This document shows positions 34,475 through 46,870 of a DNA stretch of 64,000 nt, one piece after another. How positions within the stretch are numbered: the stretch's first letter is position 1; every line of letters starts with the position of its first letter. Under the pieces are notes generated by a model. That model searched no databases, had not been told where the DNA came from, and saw only the letters and a program-made list of their open reading frames with translations. This stretch comes from Pseudoscleropodium purum (Eukaryota; Streptophyta; Bryopsida; Hypnales; Brachytheciaceae), in NCBI GenBank assembly GCA_963969395.1, contig OZ017797.1:992001-1056000 (forward strand), given 5' to 3'. The position numbers and the translations under genes are program-made.

Positions 34475-35964
34475 ATGGCGGCCGCCATGTCTTCTGTGAG
34501 TTGTATCTCGGGAGCCAAGCTCTTCTCGTCGGTTGCATCTGGCCCAGTTCAGGCTGGAAGACGCTCGGTGGTGCGTGTGAACGCTGTGGCGGACAAGATT
34601 GCGCCGGACCCGGCTGTGGTTCCCCAGAATGTGCTCGATTGTAAGCTCTTTTCTTGAAACTTTGGGCTCAATTCGGAGTAACTGTTGCAGCATTTCTGTA
34701 CACAGAAACATAGATTTTACTACACTTTGAACATGAACATTATCAGAGAGGTGCAATGAGGTTTCATGTAATGGGTTTATATATGACATCGTGATGAAGT
34801 AGTGTGTAGGAGACAATGGGAGGGTTTTATGGTGAAATGGAAGTTGACAAGTTGGTGTGCTGTGTAGAGGAGAATGGCAAGTTCTTGATCGTTGTGAAAA
34901 GAGAGCTTGACAGTCCGAATCGAGTACTTACTGGTGGCTTTTGGGTTTGTGTGTAGATGCGAAGTCGCTGCCCGGAGTGTCAGCTCCTTTCGAGAACATC
35001 TTTGACCCTGCCGATCTGCTGGCCCGCGCTGCATCCAGCCCCCGCCCTATCAAGGAGTTGAACCGGTGGAGGGAGTCGGAGATTGTCCACGGCCGTGTGG
35101 CTATGCTTGCGTCTCTGGGATTCATTGTCCAGGAGCAGCTCCAGGACTACGCCTTGTTCTACAACTTTGACGGCAGAATCACCGGTAAAAGATCTTTCCT
35201 ATGCCATTCTCTGAAAAACAACATTTGAGAATATCTTGCACACTTAGCCGCATTATCATTGACAAACTACATTGCAGCGAGAATGTTGGGAGCTCAGGCT
35301 CGTCATTTGAGAGAAGACGTGTAGCCTGCATTGATAATGACTAATACTTGTGCACGTGCATGTGGATACGCTTTAGCACTTGCTACTCCTCGTGGGAAGA
35401 TAAGAATGTAAAGGAGTTTAGTACCTCTGCATTTGCATGTGGAGAATCTTTGCTTTAGCAACTGGTACATCTCTTGTAAAATCAAGGAATGTGTACTAGT
35501 TTAGTACCTCTGCATGTGAATGTGAATAACATAGCTTTATCAACTGCTATACCTCTCGAAAGAGTAAGAAAATACAGTAAACAAGTTTGGGACTAACATT
35601 TCCTGAGTTCCCAATTGCAGGTCCTGCTATCTACCACTTCCAGCAAGTAGAAGCCCGAGGTGCCGTCTTCTGGGAGCCTCTTATTTTCGCCATCGCTCTG
35701 TGCGAAGCTTACAGAGTTGGACTAGGGTGGGCCACTCCCCGCTCTGAGGATTTCAACACCTTGAGAGACGACTACGAGCCTGGCAACTTGGGCTTCGACC
35801 CCTTGGGACTGCTGCCCTCTGACCCTGCAGGGAGGAAGGATATGCAGACCAAGGAGTTGAACAATGGACGTCTGGCTATGATTGCTATTGCGGGGTTCGT
35901 GGCACAGGAGTTGGTGTCGGGAGATGAGATTTTCGTGCACTTGTTCAAGAGATTTGGTCTGTAG
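34475..35964 (+). CDS. LHCSR: Light-harvesting complex stress-related protein (LHCSR)
   Basis: Chlorophyll- and carotenoid-binding thylakoid membrane protein that dissipates excess light energy (qE) in algae and early land plants. Exons 34475-34640, 34957-35184 and 35621-35964 (GT-AG, phase 1 and phase 1) give 245 residues. Residues 1 to about 36 are a Ser/Ala/Arg-rich transit peptide ending near RVNA. Helix B carries the chlorophyll-ligand motif ExxHxR (E97, H100, R102). Helix A carries ExxNxR (E210, N213, R215). The middle helix (about 148-168) includes E160. The family-typical stretches [18 protein letters not shown] and [15 protein letters not shown] are present and distinguish it from LHCB and PsbS. 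The C-terminus after helix A is short and keeps two acidic residues (D233, E234) facing the lumen, where protonatable residues act as pH sensors in the algal proteins. Intact. It faces URM1 tail to tail. Confidence 0.95.
35341..35580 (+). repeat. Three ~80 bp tandem copies inside LHCSR intron 2
   Basis: Units begin near 35341, 35417 and 35500. Each opens with a TTTAGTACCTCTGCAT-type word (TAATACTTGTGCACGTGC in the first). A GTG(G/A)A-TTTAGCA block follows, then TACCTCT or near, then AAGA-TAAGAATGTA-like. The first unit includes GCACGTGC, a second G-box core in this gene. The array fills most of the 436 bp intron. Confidence 0.7.
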
Positions 35965-36847
35965 GTTGCTTGTGTTTATATATACTTCTGTTAACAGCAA
36001 GGAAGGAAAGAGTGGAGGAGCGCCAGATGGAACAGACGTAGAATAGATACTTCCACAATTTTGAAGCATATTGCTTTCGGCAGTAGGTGGTGGAGCGAAA
36101 TGGCTTTCGCCTTGTTGAGAAGTGACTTGCAATGGGATTGGTGTTTTGTATGAGATCGGTGTACCTCAGTTGTATCAATGATATTGAGTAAAGCATCGTT
36201 TAGCATAAGTCAAAATTTTCTTTGAGAATGTGTACAAATTTCTACTTTTATGAGCAGTTCACAATGCAAATTGTCTGTTGATGTTTTTTTAACAACATTA
36301 ATCTCCTCTCAATCTGAACGAGGTATGCAATCGCATAAGACAACTGGCGTGTGCTTTAACAAAATTTATTTCCTATCTCCTTCTCCAAATCTGGAATTGA
36401 CGAAACCCTGAAATCCTCTTGGGATACCTGTCATCAATCCTCAATTCCACTAATCACCTAAACTAAAAACTTCGTTATCATCACACAATTACAATAATAC
36501 ACAAATCTGAGGATTTAGAACAGACGGAAATTATTCAATAACAGTTAACCTGTCCCAGGCAACGTATCATTGTGCCGTACTTCCTAGTTCTATCAAATTT
36601 TACAATTCAACTACAGAACCTATGAAAAGACCACTTCTACAGATGACTAATTCGCTATATGTAAAATATCCATCAGCAAGGTGCAAAGCACCCCATGGCA
36701 ACATTCCCTTTAACAATAGTTTCCTCGAAGTACAAAACTGCAATGTAAGCGAGACAGCCTTTTCAGATAAAACTAAGTATTTTGATTGATATACTTAAAA
36801 ATACAAACAATTTTGATCATCTCTACTTTCTAGCTGCAGGAGTAAGA
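35965..36847. other. Convergent intergenic region between LHCSR and URM1
   Basis: It holds the 3' ends of two genes pointing at each other. LHCSR's 3' untranslated region probably runs to about 36200. No other gene is seen. Confidence 0.55.
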
Positions 36848-38219
36848 TCAGCCGCCATGTAAGGTAGAAATAAATATTACTTCATCGTTATCTTCCAGCA
36901 CCGTCTCAAGTTGACCACAAAGTTCCCAGTCGCTGTCATTCACCAACACGAGCACACCTGGACGCCTGCATAAAGTCCACCAGGTTTTGAAAAAAAACGA
37001 TATTAGAGTTAGAGGATATTATTTGCATCACTTTCATTGTAACACAAGCACGAGTGATTTATTGGAGATGTATAAAGCTATGGAGAGACCTATGGGTACA
37101 AGAATCAACTCTATTGAGATCAAATCAACTTCACCGTATAAATTTCTTAAGCGAATTTAAAGTGGGAAGCTCCAGACCACTGCATGTGATAGTAGACATC
37201 CCCATTCCCATTCAAGTATCAGAGCGCAGAGACATTTACCCAAGCCTTGCCAACACCAATAGCTAATAAGATCAAGTGCATGAATAAATGAGTTGGTAAA
37301 AGGGGATCAGATTAGGAAACGGGATCAGGTCCTTCACAGTTTTCGTATCCTGTATCCTCTGCCTTATGGAAAGGGGAACAAGCACAACTGCGTCATGAAG
37401 AGAATTCATTCCAATCTTGAGACCCAAACCCTAATCTGCTTTCGAAAACCACCAACGATGCTTTGAATGTTCTAATCATCTTCTCACGGGACGAATTCAG
37501 CAACTGATATTCTAGAATTCGTACGATACTTCTAGAACTTGAATGCATTGCGACATAACACGACTATGGAAATCTGAAAAGAGTACTTACACAGATTTCT
37601 CTTTCAAAAACATCTCTGGCCTTTCCTTAATCAGGTTATCCTTGATCCAAGCAAGAAGAGACTCGATCGTCACCTGGCACAAACAAACCAACAAAAGTTC
37701 ATGATAATCGAATTATTGCTCTTGTAAGCGCGACACTAAACCCTAGTACCTTGAATTGTGTTTCCTGCGTAGCAGACAGGCGAAGTGACCGTAAACCGAA
37801 ACAATCTACTCGGAAAAAGAAGCTATAACAATCCAAATAAGATACCAAATAGTAAATAACGAGGCGAAATAGAAGTGAGGATACACAACAAGTATCAAAA
37901 GACAAATTAATGAGGAAACTAAACTGTTTCATAGGAGAAGTTGATTTGTAAAAATCTCTTCGAGGATTGCAGTACCTCCTTCAGACCATCAGGGGGGGCA
38001 ACATCGACTTCATGCTTTTTCTTCGATCCGAATAAAAGCTCCAGCCCGCCTCTGTAATGAAATCACCATCAGCAAGCACTCATAGAAACACAGACCAACC
38101 AATTTCACAGTTCTAGAAACCCTAATTCCACCAACAATCGATCGAGAATTGGCCTTTCAATCCAGTAGCAGAATCGAACAGATTGATTGCGCATACCCGA
38201 ATTCCAACGTCAGATGCAT
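36848..38219 (-). CDS. URM1: Ubiquitin-related modifier 1 (URM1)
   Basis: Small beta-grasp protein that is thiocarboxylated at its C-terminal glycine by an E1-like enzyme (Uba4/MOCS3 type). It donates sulphur for 2-thiolation of wobble uridine in cytosolic tRNAs, and also acts as a ubiquitin-like tag. Exons in transcript order: 38219-38197, 38051-37976, 37673-37591, 36965-36848. GT-AG introns and matching phases give 99 residues, the family's normal length. Seen: N-terminal [14 protein letters not shown] strand-turn, central [13 protein letters not shown] helix, [14 protein letters not shown] strand region, and the terminal ISTLHGG with the essential Gly-Gly immediately before the stop. Start is the ATG giving MHLTLEF. 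Intron 3 is long (625 bp) and contains no other gene. Convergent with LHCSR. Confidence 0.97.
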
Positions 38220-39504
38220 GTCTGTTGCCTCCGTGCCGAACTCCCGGCTCTGTAATTCCGTCCCTGTGCAACAATTCGCAAAAGAAAGGGATACAACGAG
38301 AACAGAGTAGCCCTAAACCCCAATTTCACCTTCTCCGCTCTTGGGTGCACCGACCTCTTAAGGCTTTAAGGGTAGAACCCTCACGTAGAGTTACGAAGCC
38401 TGGTTTCAGAATTGCCTACGCATTATGGAATTCAAGTCCCGCACTTGGAGACCATAGATCCTCTATTCCTTGCAGGATAAGCACTACTGTAGCCAAAAAC
38501 TCCTCACTGGCGAAGTTAGGTTCCTCCACTACTTGGGCATTGGATAGGACTAAATCAGCTAAGTCAGTATTCTTCTAATGCAACAAAGCATATAGATTTG
38601 CTATCTAGGTACTTTGGAGAAGCTATTTGTCAGCTTCCATATTTTTTAAAGATTGGAAAGTTTGAGAGAAATCATTTGTAAAAAGAATGAAGACATTCTG
38701 GCAAGAAGCGAATTTCTTGTGATTTTTCAAAGTTGAAATGGGAAAGCATGAATAGCCCCTTGTTGAGGCATGAGCAAACCCTTGTTAAAGCGTGGGCTAA
38801 CATGTTTACTCCCCAAGTGCATTGCCATTATGATAAAGGGTTGCTAAAATTGTAATAATGGATGGGCTACTAACACATATTGGATGGATGGTAGTAATGG
38901 ACAATACTACCCTAATCATGAAATGTCGAAATGTTGTTGATGATGTTTTGTGTCCTTTGAATGATTTCAAGAGAGATTGTAGGATGCAAAAAATTAAATT
39001 TTCATTCCATTTTTGGGTGAGTTGCCAAAGTGCATTTTAAGTGAACAATATTGAATATTTGCTCACTATTGTCTTATTAGTTTTTCAAAAGAAGAAGATT
39101 CTTACTCCATGGATCATCCTTCTAGTGTATTTTAATCACTTCTTGTTCTCTATTTTTTATGTGAATTTTAGCCATAAAAATGGTATTTTTTAAAATTTTG
39201 AGCCCCACTAACAAAAGGAAGTTTATCAATTGTGGTTTCTACTTAAAATTGGAAAATTCTTTAAATTCAATATTTTATAACAATTTAAATTTTGGACTAA
39301 TAATCATGGTTTGTTGGTTTTAAAATTTTATAATGATAAAGTGACTTTGATTTGCACCATAATATTATACACTATAATGTATACCTTGGGTGAAAATTTC
39401 AGATTTTTTAAAATATATTTTGTATTTGCTACGAATTTTCTTCCAATTTTTCCTTAAAGAATTAACAATAATTTCAGATTTTCGTAGGTTGCTCAAGGGA
39501 GATG
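38220..39504. other. Upstream region of URM1, then AT-rich intergenic DNA
   Basis: 38220-38600 is GC-richer and probably holds the URM1 promoter and leader; the 131-codon plus-strand frame there is antisense to that leader. Beyond 38600 the DNA is AT-rich without a supported gene. Confidence 0.45.
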
Positions 39505-39760
39505 TTAGGTACTCCCTTGTGAGTGAAAAGAAGGCCTTGGTGGTAGTAGGCCCTATCCACCATTATCCTACCCAATGCCAGCTTTGCTTGATCGCATCTC
39601 TCAACCATGTAGCCTTCCTATCCTTCCTACTCTCTCCTTCCACTTCCCTTCCTATGATGTACCAAAAGATCTACATTATGTCACCCATGCAAAAGCACGC
39701 ACTGGAGGTCAGGGCACTTGTAGTGGAGGTTGGATTGCTTGTGCTCTAACATACTTCCAA
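39505..39760 (+). repeat. Dispersed repeat, inverted partner at 51345-51500
   Basis: The word GTGGTAGTAGGCCCTATCCA at about 39540 is found in reverse complement at about 51462-51481 as TGGATAGGGCCTACTACCAC. A C/T-rich CTTCC/CCTCC block follows it in both, in the matching orientation. No recognisable coding function. Confidence 0.55.
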
Positions 39761-41620
39761 AGTTTCAATCTACTTGTTAGATTTTGTTATCCATTGACTT
39801 TTTTCTCATTCATTTGAGGAGTTGCTTGAAATTCACATCATTGCACTTTGTTTCTTATCGTTGCTTGTTCAACACTTTCTTCTGTTTTCTTTTCTCCTTG
39901 TTGTGTTCACTATGAATTTTTTGATTTGATCTAAGGTTTTGGTTGTAGACACTAGAAGGAAGGTGTGTTTTTTTGGATGTGTATAGTAATGTGGCTTGAT
40001 GTTTAGTATAACATCAAACATGTAGACTATGCATGCACAATTTTTTTTGTCAAGATCAACATGGAAAAAATACAAGAAAATCTAAAAAAAATATGCCATG
40101 TTTTTAGAGAAACGTCACATTAAACATGGTTAAAAAAAAGTGCTCAAAGTGTGCCATGTAGCAATCACATAAGTGCCATGCAAGCAAGCAATGCCACATA
40201 AGATTTTTTTCCATCTGACCTGAAAATGAAGTGGCAATTGATGTCATGTTTTAAAAAAAAATTCATACTATTTTTAGTGACATCAATTTAGACGTTCATA
40301 AGAATTTGAATATTGTTTTTAGCAACATTAATTTTGACCTCCAAACGTTTTTTGAAATGTTTCTTGAGACATGAATTCTGATGTTAGCTTAGATGTGTGC
40401 CATATACCATACATTGTATACAATATATTATACACCATATATTATACACTATACACAATATGCCATACATTATTGACCAATCATAATATGCCATACATTA
40501 TGCAAAATATATTGTATTGGCAATAATATTGAATGACTTGAAAAGCCTTATTATAAGTATTTAGACATGAGAAGGCAAGTTATTTATTCAAGAGGGGTGG
40601 TAGGAGGGAAGACAAACTATATGGGACATCCAAAATATAATTTTTTATTATTAAAAACAAAATTTCAGATTTAAGTATTATGTTGAACATGATGTTGTCT
40701 TGCAAAAAACATCTGGACATTACAAAGGATGTCTTAGTTGACATCATGAAAAACATCTCAACGTTACAGAGGACGTCTCTATTGACATCACAAAGAACAT
40801 CTACATATGATACAACACATCTTAGCTAATGTCTACTATGACAATGTTAAAGTTCTAAAATGGCATTAAAGCATGTTGATGTGGCATGCCACATCATCCT
40901 CTTTAGGCGTCATATTACCCAAATGCCAATGCAAGTGTCCTTCTTTGGAAAAAAAATGCTATAATCATGTAATATCTTGTAATACACTAAAAATCAAATA
41001 TCAATTGTGAGTTTTCCTACAAGATGTATTTTACATTACGCTAATTTAAAGAGTCCTCAACAATAGAAAATGAAGATTTGCAGTGAACACCTTCACACAA
41101 AATGTTGAATTGAAAAATCTTAATCATTCATCATCAAAATCAAATGTTCAATGTTGAAGTAACACTTTAAAAATACATCACTCTTAAAATAATTAATTAA
41201 AATAGTGACTACTTTAGAATTTCTTTTACTTTAAAATGTAACAAAAAAAAATTTGTTTTTTTCCCACATGCAACATTGGACCTCACACCTAATTAATATG
41301 TGAATGCGTGGATAATATTTTATAATTCATGAGTGTTCATTCTGCAAAATATCCGCGTTCACTATAGGAAAAATGTTTTTTTCAACATAATGTGGAATTA
41401 ACTTGTTTGACTTTGAACATTTGTAATTTTAAAGCTAATCCTGCACATGTGTAGTATTTTTGAGTTATTAATCTTTATGGTGTAGAATTCAGTTGAGAGT
41501 CTTAGAAGAAAAAAATTAATTCAAAAACATTAAATTTTTATGCATTTGAACATTATTCAATAGAAGAAGGTACGAGGTAGAAATTTAATCCAAATTGATA
41601 GTATGTTTAAAATGGAATTA
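39761..41620. other. AT-rich intergenic DNA with short tandem words
   Basis: Around 40395-40510, CATACATTAT/ATATTATACAC words recur. At 40695-40830 a roughly 45 bp unit (AACATCT...GACATC) occurs three times. A CACTATAGGAAAAATG word at about 41358 resembles a CACTA-type end with no partner. No gene. Confidence 0.45.
40695..40830 (+). repeat. Three ~45 bp degenerate tandem units
   Basis: AACATCTGGACATTACAAAG, AACATCTCAACGTTACAGAG and AACATCTACATATGATACAA start about 45 bp apart. The first two are each followed by a GA(T/C)GTC word and then GACATCA. Confidence 0.6.
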
Positions 41621-42505
41621 ACCCCTGAAAGACCACTATTTCTTAAGGAGACAAATGGAATTTTAGGTAGATACCTAAGAGCTCAAATTTTTTCCTTCTT
41701 TCTTGAAACTTTTTTTGAAGATACAAAAATGCATTAGCTTTGTGGGGAAAAAAATTATGCCCAAATAAACTCATAATAGGGGATGGAAGGCAGTAAAAAA
41801 AATTCAAAATTTTTTATTTTAAATTTAAAAAAATTCCCTCATATATAATATTTTGTGTGCATGTACAACTTTGGTTTATTCAGTTTGGATTTTTTATGTG
41901 AAAGTTACGGACATTCTTGTTTTTTGAGCAATTAGAGCATTTTCTTCAAAAAATAACTTGTAGGATTCATTTCTAAATGCAATTTTTACAATTTTAAAAA
42001 AAAAAGGTCCACATGGTTTATCTTGCTTGCTAAAACACTCTCACCATTGGAATTAGTGCATTTTAATTCCATTCTTGAGCTATTAATAATTGAGATTTTC
42101 CTTCTATCTCTTACTTCTACTTAACAATTTCTTAAAGAATAAAAATTAAGTTTTTCTTAATATTTTAAATTTTTCCTAAACTCTCAACTCCATTTTATAC
42201 CATAAAGATTTAAAGCGCAAAATTGTGTAGTGAAAAAAATTAAAGTTAAAAATGTTCAAAGTCAAAAAATCTAGTCCTGCAACGTGTTGAAAAACTTGTT
42301 TTTTCTACTTTAAATTCAAATATCTTGCAATTTATGCGGTCAAAAACCCTGAAATTTCTTCCACACCTTTTCATACTAGTTTTGTATAAGATCCTATGAC
42401 TAGATCCAAAAATAAAACTAATTTTAAAATTTTTTACCTTTTGCTATGAAAATAGTAGTATTGAGTGTTTTTTTGGCAAAAAAATGCCCTTGGTCTTTAA
42501 GGGGT
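41621..42505 (+). mobile_element. Family 2 TA-flanked element, copy B (885 bp)
   Basis: TA lies at 41619-41620 and 42506-42507, within TTAA at both ends. The left end is ACCCCTGAAAGACCACTATT and the inverted right end ACCCCTTAAAGACCAAGGGC. It is the best-preserved copy of the CCAAGGGC subfamily, and its interior aligns with copy A in direct and copy C in reverse orientation. Non-coding. Confidence 0.8.
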
Positions 42506-42507
42506 TA

Positions 42508-45500
42508 ATTCAATTTTTAATATTATTTGGGAAAAATGAAGACATCTGATGTTGATTGCTTATGACTACATAACTACCATTGGGATTTTAATTTTTCAAT
42601 TTTATAATTCAATTTTTGAAAATTTAGTATTCAAAATGATTCTCAACTTCTTCCTATGTACTTGTATTTTCCTATATATTGTGCAATTCCAAAAGATATA
42701 AAAAATTTCCCTACATATTCTGAAATCAACATCTTATAGTTTATAAAGTACATAAGTGGGCAATTTCACCCATACCTTTTCTTACTATTAAAAGAAACTA
42801 CCACCTCATATGTAGTGTTCATATTAGATATGGTACTATTGGAACAATACCACCTACAAACATTGTCTCTACCTAATGTGACTTAATAGTGCTATCAATT
42901 AGTGAAGTGATTTGGATTCCGATGATTTTAAACTTTGGTCCTAGTTTGTAAATAATATTCTCTTGTAGACCTCAACCGTTATTACCTCATACAAACACAA
43001 ACTACTTTTCCTTGCACATGCTCTCTATGGAAACCAATTTACGTTTAAAACAAAAATAACAACACATTCCTCACTTTTACCAAAGTTTTCTTCTCTTGTC
43101 CAAACTATTTCAAAATTACATATATGCACTCATTCTGAAAATGTTATTGAAGCCCTACTGCTCCATCCCTCCATGCATATGTTTTGGAATATTATAGGTA
43201 GCAATTGCTCTTCTTTTATGTTTTCTAGTTGAGGGCAGCATTTTATCTAGTCTCAATCCCTTTTTATTGGAGTTACCTACAGTGAAAACAGCCCTAATTA
43301 CCAGCGTGGCAATATTGTATTACTGAGGATGTCTTAAATAATGTAGACATGTCCTTTGTCATGTTGCATTGAACATCTCTGCTACAAGCAACATTAGCAT
43401 GTTATCACTGCTACTTCAATATGTTTTTTGCTATGTCCTCCTCAATTTCAATTGCAGCTACCTAAACAACATCATGGCCTTCATGTTCTTTAAAACATAC
43501 TCATCACACTGACACATAAAAAAAACACGAGTTCCTACTAGTGAGATCTGGAACTTATCATAGATCCCTATGTAGTAGATCATGTATTTGGTGCCAGAGC
43601 AATGTGTTGGAATTTGCCTATTGAAGCACAATTGTAAACTACCATTATCTAGAGCCAAAGTGGCATAAATGATGCAAAGCTAAAGCAGAAGCTATGAAGG
43701 TATGTGATGATCGTCAAAGCTTTAAATTTTGTATTCTATTGTTTGTTGTGAAGATGACTCTCAGTGCTACAACATTGTTGTATTGGGCGGTTCTTATAGT
43801 ACAATGTGTTACTATTTCTAGAACATGCATCAACTTATCTTTGCAACGACGTTACAATGGGAGAGATGAGGCATTTATTGTTGTGAACAGTCAACCTTTG
43901 GTGGGGATTTTGTTGCAATTAAGCAATGTCATGGAATACTTGCTCATGAGTGATTGGAATGCTTTGAGGGAGAAGCCATTGTTGTCCAACTACAATATGT
44001 CCTACATCATTGCCTCGTATGTCAAGTTTGTAGAAACTGGTAGAGGCTGAGTTGTACCACTCATCTGCAACAAGTCAGAAGATGTGCTTTGAGAGGTTGG
44101 CTAGGTATCTATCACTTTGAAATTAGAAATTTAGTTTGGCGATGATAAGATTGTTGTAAAGAACAATATTTTAGCAATTATTTGGTTTGGATTTTGGTTA
44201 ATGGAAAAATGTTTTGGTGTACATTAGGCTCTAAATTTGAACATTTTGGTGACAGAAACTTTTGAATGGTAGGTTGAATTTGTCTTTTCTTCCAAATTTA
44301 CATGAATAATTGAAAATGCAGGTCTCAATGCATTGCAATCCTATAATATTAAGTTGACTAGCCAACACAATTGTATCAAGTTTCTTTAGATGAGAAGGAA
44401 AGGGTTATGAATGAAGAAAGTTGAGCTTAGTTGTAAGATCTATAATGAATTTAAAAGTACACTCATTAATCAACAATGCAATCTAGCATTATGTTGTATA
44501 ACTATCTTGAAACATCCAACTTAGTATGGTTTGATTCATTGATTCTTTTTATTCTTGCCATTGATGTTCAGGATTCTATTAGATATCATTAATGAGCTTT
44601 ACACTTAGAATCTTGCAATGAAAAATCACAAGTAGAAGTTGTCTCTAGAAAAATGGCAATCAATATTAGAATAAAACTAAATGGTTTCTTTTGAATTTTT
44701 ACAGTCAACCTAATCAAAACAACAAGGTAATCATTGTTTTTGAATACATATTTCATCAAAGTGTACTTTTATACACTTATTCCTTTATAATAACATTGCA
44801 TTGAAAACAAATATACGCTTCTTATTGTACTATAATATGTGTTCACAAACTGAACATGTGGAAGTTGTTCAAGTTAACGTACAAACAACATGACAATTTT
44901 CATGATATTTGGGGAATGTGTACAATTATTGAGTGTATCATTAAAGTGGGTTGAGCGTACGTGTCTCTTTGAAGGATACATACATTTATGACTTCTTCTA
45001 AAATGACATTCAAGAGCATCCTATATTCCTAGCACACTATCATGTATTGTCACACATTCAAACTATGTCAAAGTTAGTGAAAAAATTTGGAACTCCAAGT
45101 GGTATGATCAATGTGGTCAATGTGTATGTCAACCATTAGACATTGTATTTTGTCTTTCCTTTGGTGTTGTAGTTGTACTATTTGACTATGGAAGCTCATG
45201 AATATTTCATTCTAGGTGTACCATGGCATCTTGAGGTAAGAATCAATATAAAGAAGCCTCTAGACTTGAATTAAAAGTTCGTTATATAAGCTAGTATGGA
45301 TAATTGTTATGTTTTTGAACAAATATACAACATATTTCAAGTTTTTCTTTGATTTTCATGGCACCAAGTGTTGTATAGTAAGTTACTTGTAGCTATAGTT
45401 TTTTTAAAATTGGATTTATATTGGCAAAAAAATGTGTTTGAATGGGGCCTAAACATGATTTTGCACAGTGCAAACGCCATCAAGACAATGCAAAGTGTTG

Positions 45501-45759
45501 CCAATAACTTCATTGTGTATATGCATTCACATCCCTTCTCATTCAATTTGTTTCTTTTTTTTTTAACTCTTAAACATGTTTGAAATAGATGTATTGCTAA
45601 ACGTTGTTGACCTATCTTCTTCTTGTTCAACTCTTTACATTAGACTCTCCATTACTTTTGGTATAAGCATCTCTATTTCTCTCCCATAGCATAGAAAATA
45701 AACACTATTTTTTTGTTTGCATTATGAAAATTGTAACTTATTACATATTATCAAATGAT
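42508..45759. other. AT-rich intergenic DNA, no assignable gene
   Basis: A 118-codon plus-strand frame (43694-44050) has fairly balanced amino-acid use and may be a coding relic, but I recognise no domain. Frames after it are broken. No repeat ends were fixed. Confidence 0.4.
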
Positions 45760-45762
45760 CTA

Positions 45763-46870
45763 TCCATAATATTGTAGCATATTTTTTGGTGCATTGTGGA
45801 TGTCCTTGTATAGTGGAAGATGTAGCTTCCTAAAGCATGTTGATGATGAGATGAGAGGGTCATTTGTCCTATCTAAAAATTCAATATTGACTATCTTCCC
45901 TCCAAAATATTCATTTCCTACAATGAAAATAGTAAGTTTTGATCTTTCATTGTACGTCATTTTATGAACAAATGCTTTGAACATGTCTTCCGAATTCTTG
46001 GAAATTGCACTAGCAAAAATGCACATAGCAAGGAACTCAAATGCTTCTATAGTATTTTTGGCTCTGAAGATAATATGCAAAATATCTGTTGTAACGACAT
46101 CCAAAGACTCCATCATCCTTTGTTTCTCCAAAACACAAGTATCTGCTTGTTCAATTGCAAGGTAGAAGCCCTCTTGCATTGCTTTTCCAATTTCTAGTTT
46201 ACCATTGAAAAGATGATTGTATATGATGTTTTCTATCATGTCTCTTACTTGATGTTCTTAAGTTGCTTCAAGTACAAAAGTACTGAATGTTCACCCAAGG
46301 TCTTGTAGCTAATGATTTATGTAACTCTTTGATCAAGTTTGTAACAAACTCAAAGCTAGTCTTTAAAGGAACTAGAAGGGATGATGTTGCACTCCATCCT
46401 AGGGAGAAGTCCCTCTCCAATGCATAACGAGTATACACTATAAGAAACCCATGTTTTAGGTGACGAGCCTTGATTTTCTTAAACAAATTTTAGGTGATGT
46501 TTAATGTAACAAACCCATGTTTTTATGTCAACATTGATGTTATGTTGGACACTTTGTTGACATAAAAATATGGATTTGTTGCATTAGACATCCCCTAAAA
46601 TCCATTTAAAAAAATTAGGCTCATCACCTAATACGCAAATTTCTTATAATCATATGGACAAACAAGAGATGATAGTTTTGTTGATTTAGGCATTCTATTG
46701 CGAAGCATCAAAAGTGTTGCAAACAAAAATTATCTACTCACTTCAATGTTGTGTAATGTAAGCAAATAAATCAAGTGCCCAACCATGTAAGCCAAATCAA
46801 GTTTAATATTTGGTCTAACAATGGCAGCATCTACCTTGGGATGAGGGATCTTCCTTGCCATGTCAATCAC
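45763..46870 (-). pseudogene. Decayed HECT-like gene fragment
   Basis: The frame 46239-45763 (159 codons) ends with SSSTCFRKLHLPLY after a T(I/N)F(I/V)VGN-type stretch. This resembles the C-lobe of HECT ubiquitin ligases, in which the catalytic Cys sits in a (S/N)TCFN-L-LP-Y context; here the Cys is in TCF. The frame upstream (46486-46268) is coding-like but shifted, and a third piece (about 46858-46740, starting MARKIPHPKVDAAI) is separated from it by the CACTA-like element at 46436-46651. Frameshifts, stops and the insertion mark it as a pseudogene. The HECT reading rests on a short motif and is uncertain. I do not recognise the N-terminal part. Confidence 0.4.
46436..46651. mobile_element. 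CACTA-like MITE (216 bp)
   Basis: It begins CACTATAAGAAA and ends, inverted, GATTATAAGAAA, with ATA on each side (46433-46435 and 46652-46654) as a 3 bp target duplication. Subterminal inverted words GGTGACGAGCC and GGCTCATCACC match across the element, and an inner pair around TATGTCAACA/TGTTGACATA forms a second stem. Non-coding. It interrupts the decayed gene on the minus strand. Confidence 0.75.

Noticed and set aside
41618..42508. piggyBac-type element: TTAA at both ends and CCCCT(G/T)AAAGAC ends resemble piggyBac termini
   Set aside because: Copies A, B, C and F have TTAA at both ends, but copy E has TTAT on its right and copy D has TTAG on both sides. A TA target with an ACCCC end explains all six copies, so a Tc1/mariner-like origin is preferred. 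A search for a piggyBac transposase relative would settle it.
43694..44050. 118-codon plus-strand gene
   Set aside because: No domain, no splice-linked continuation and broken frames after it. Amino-acid use is compatible with chance or an old relic.
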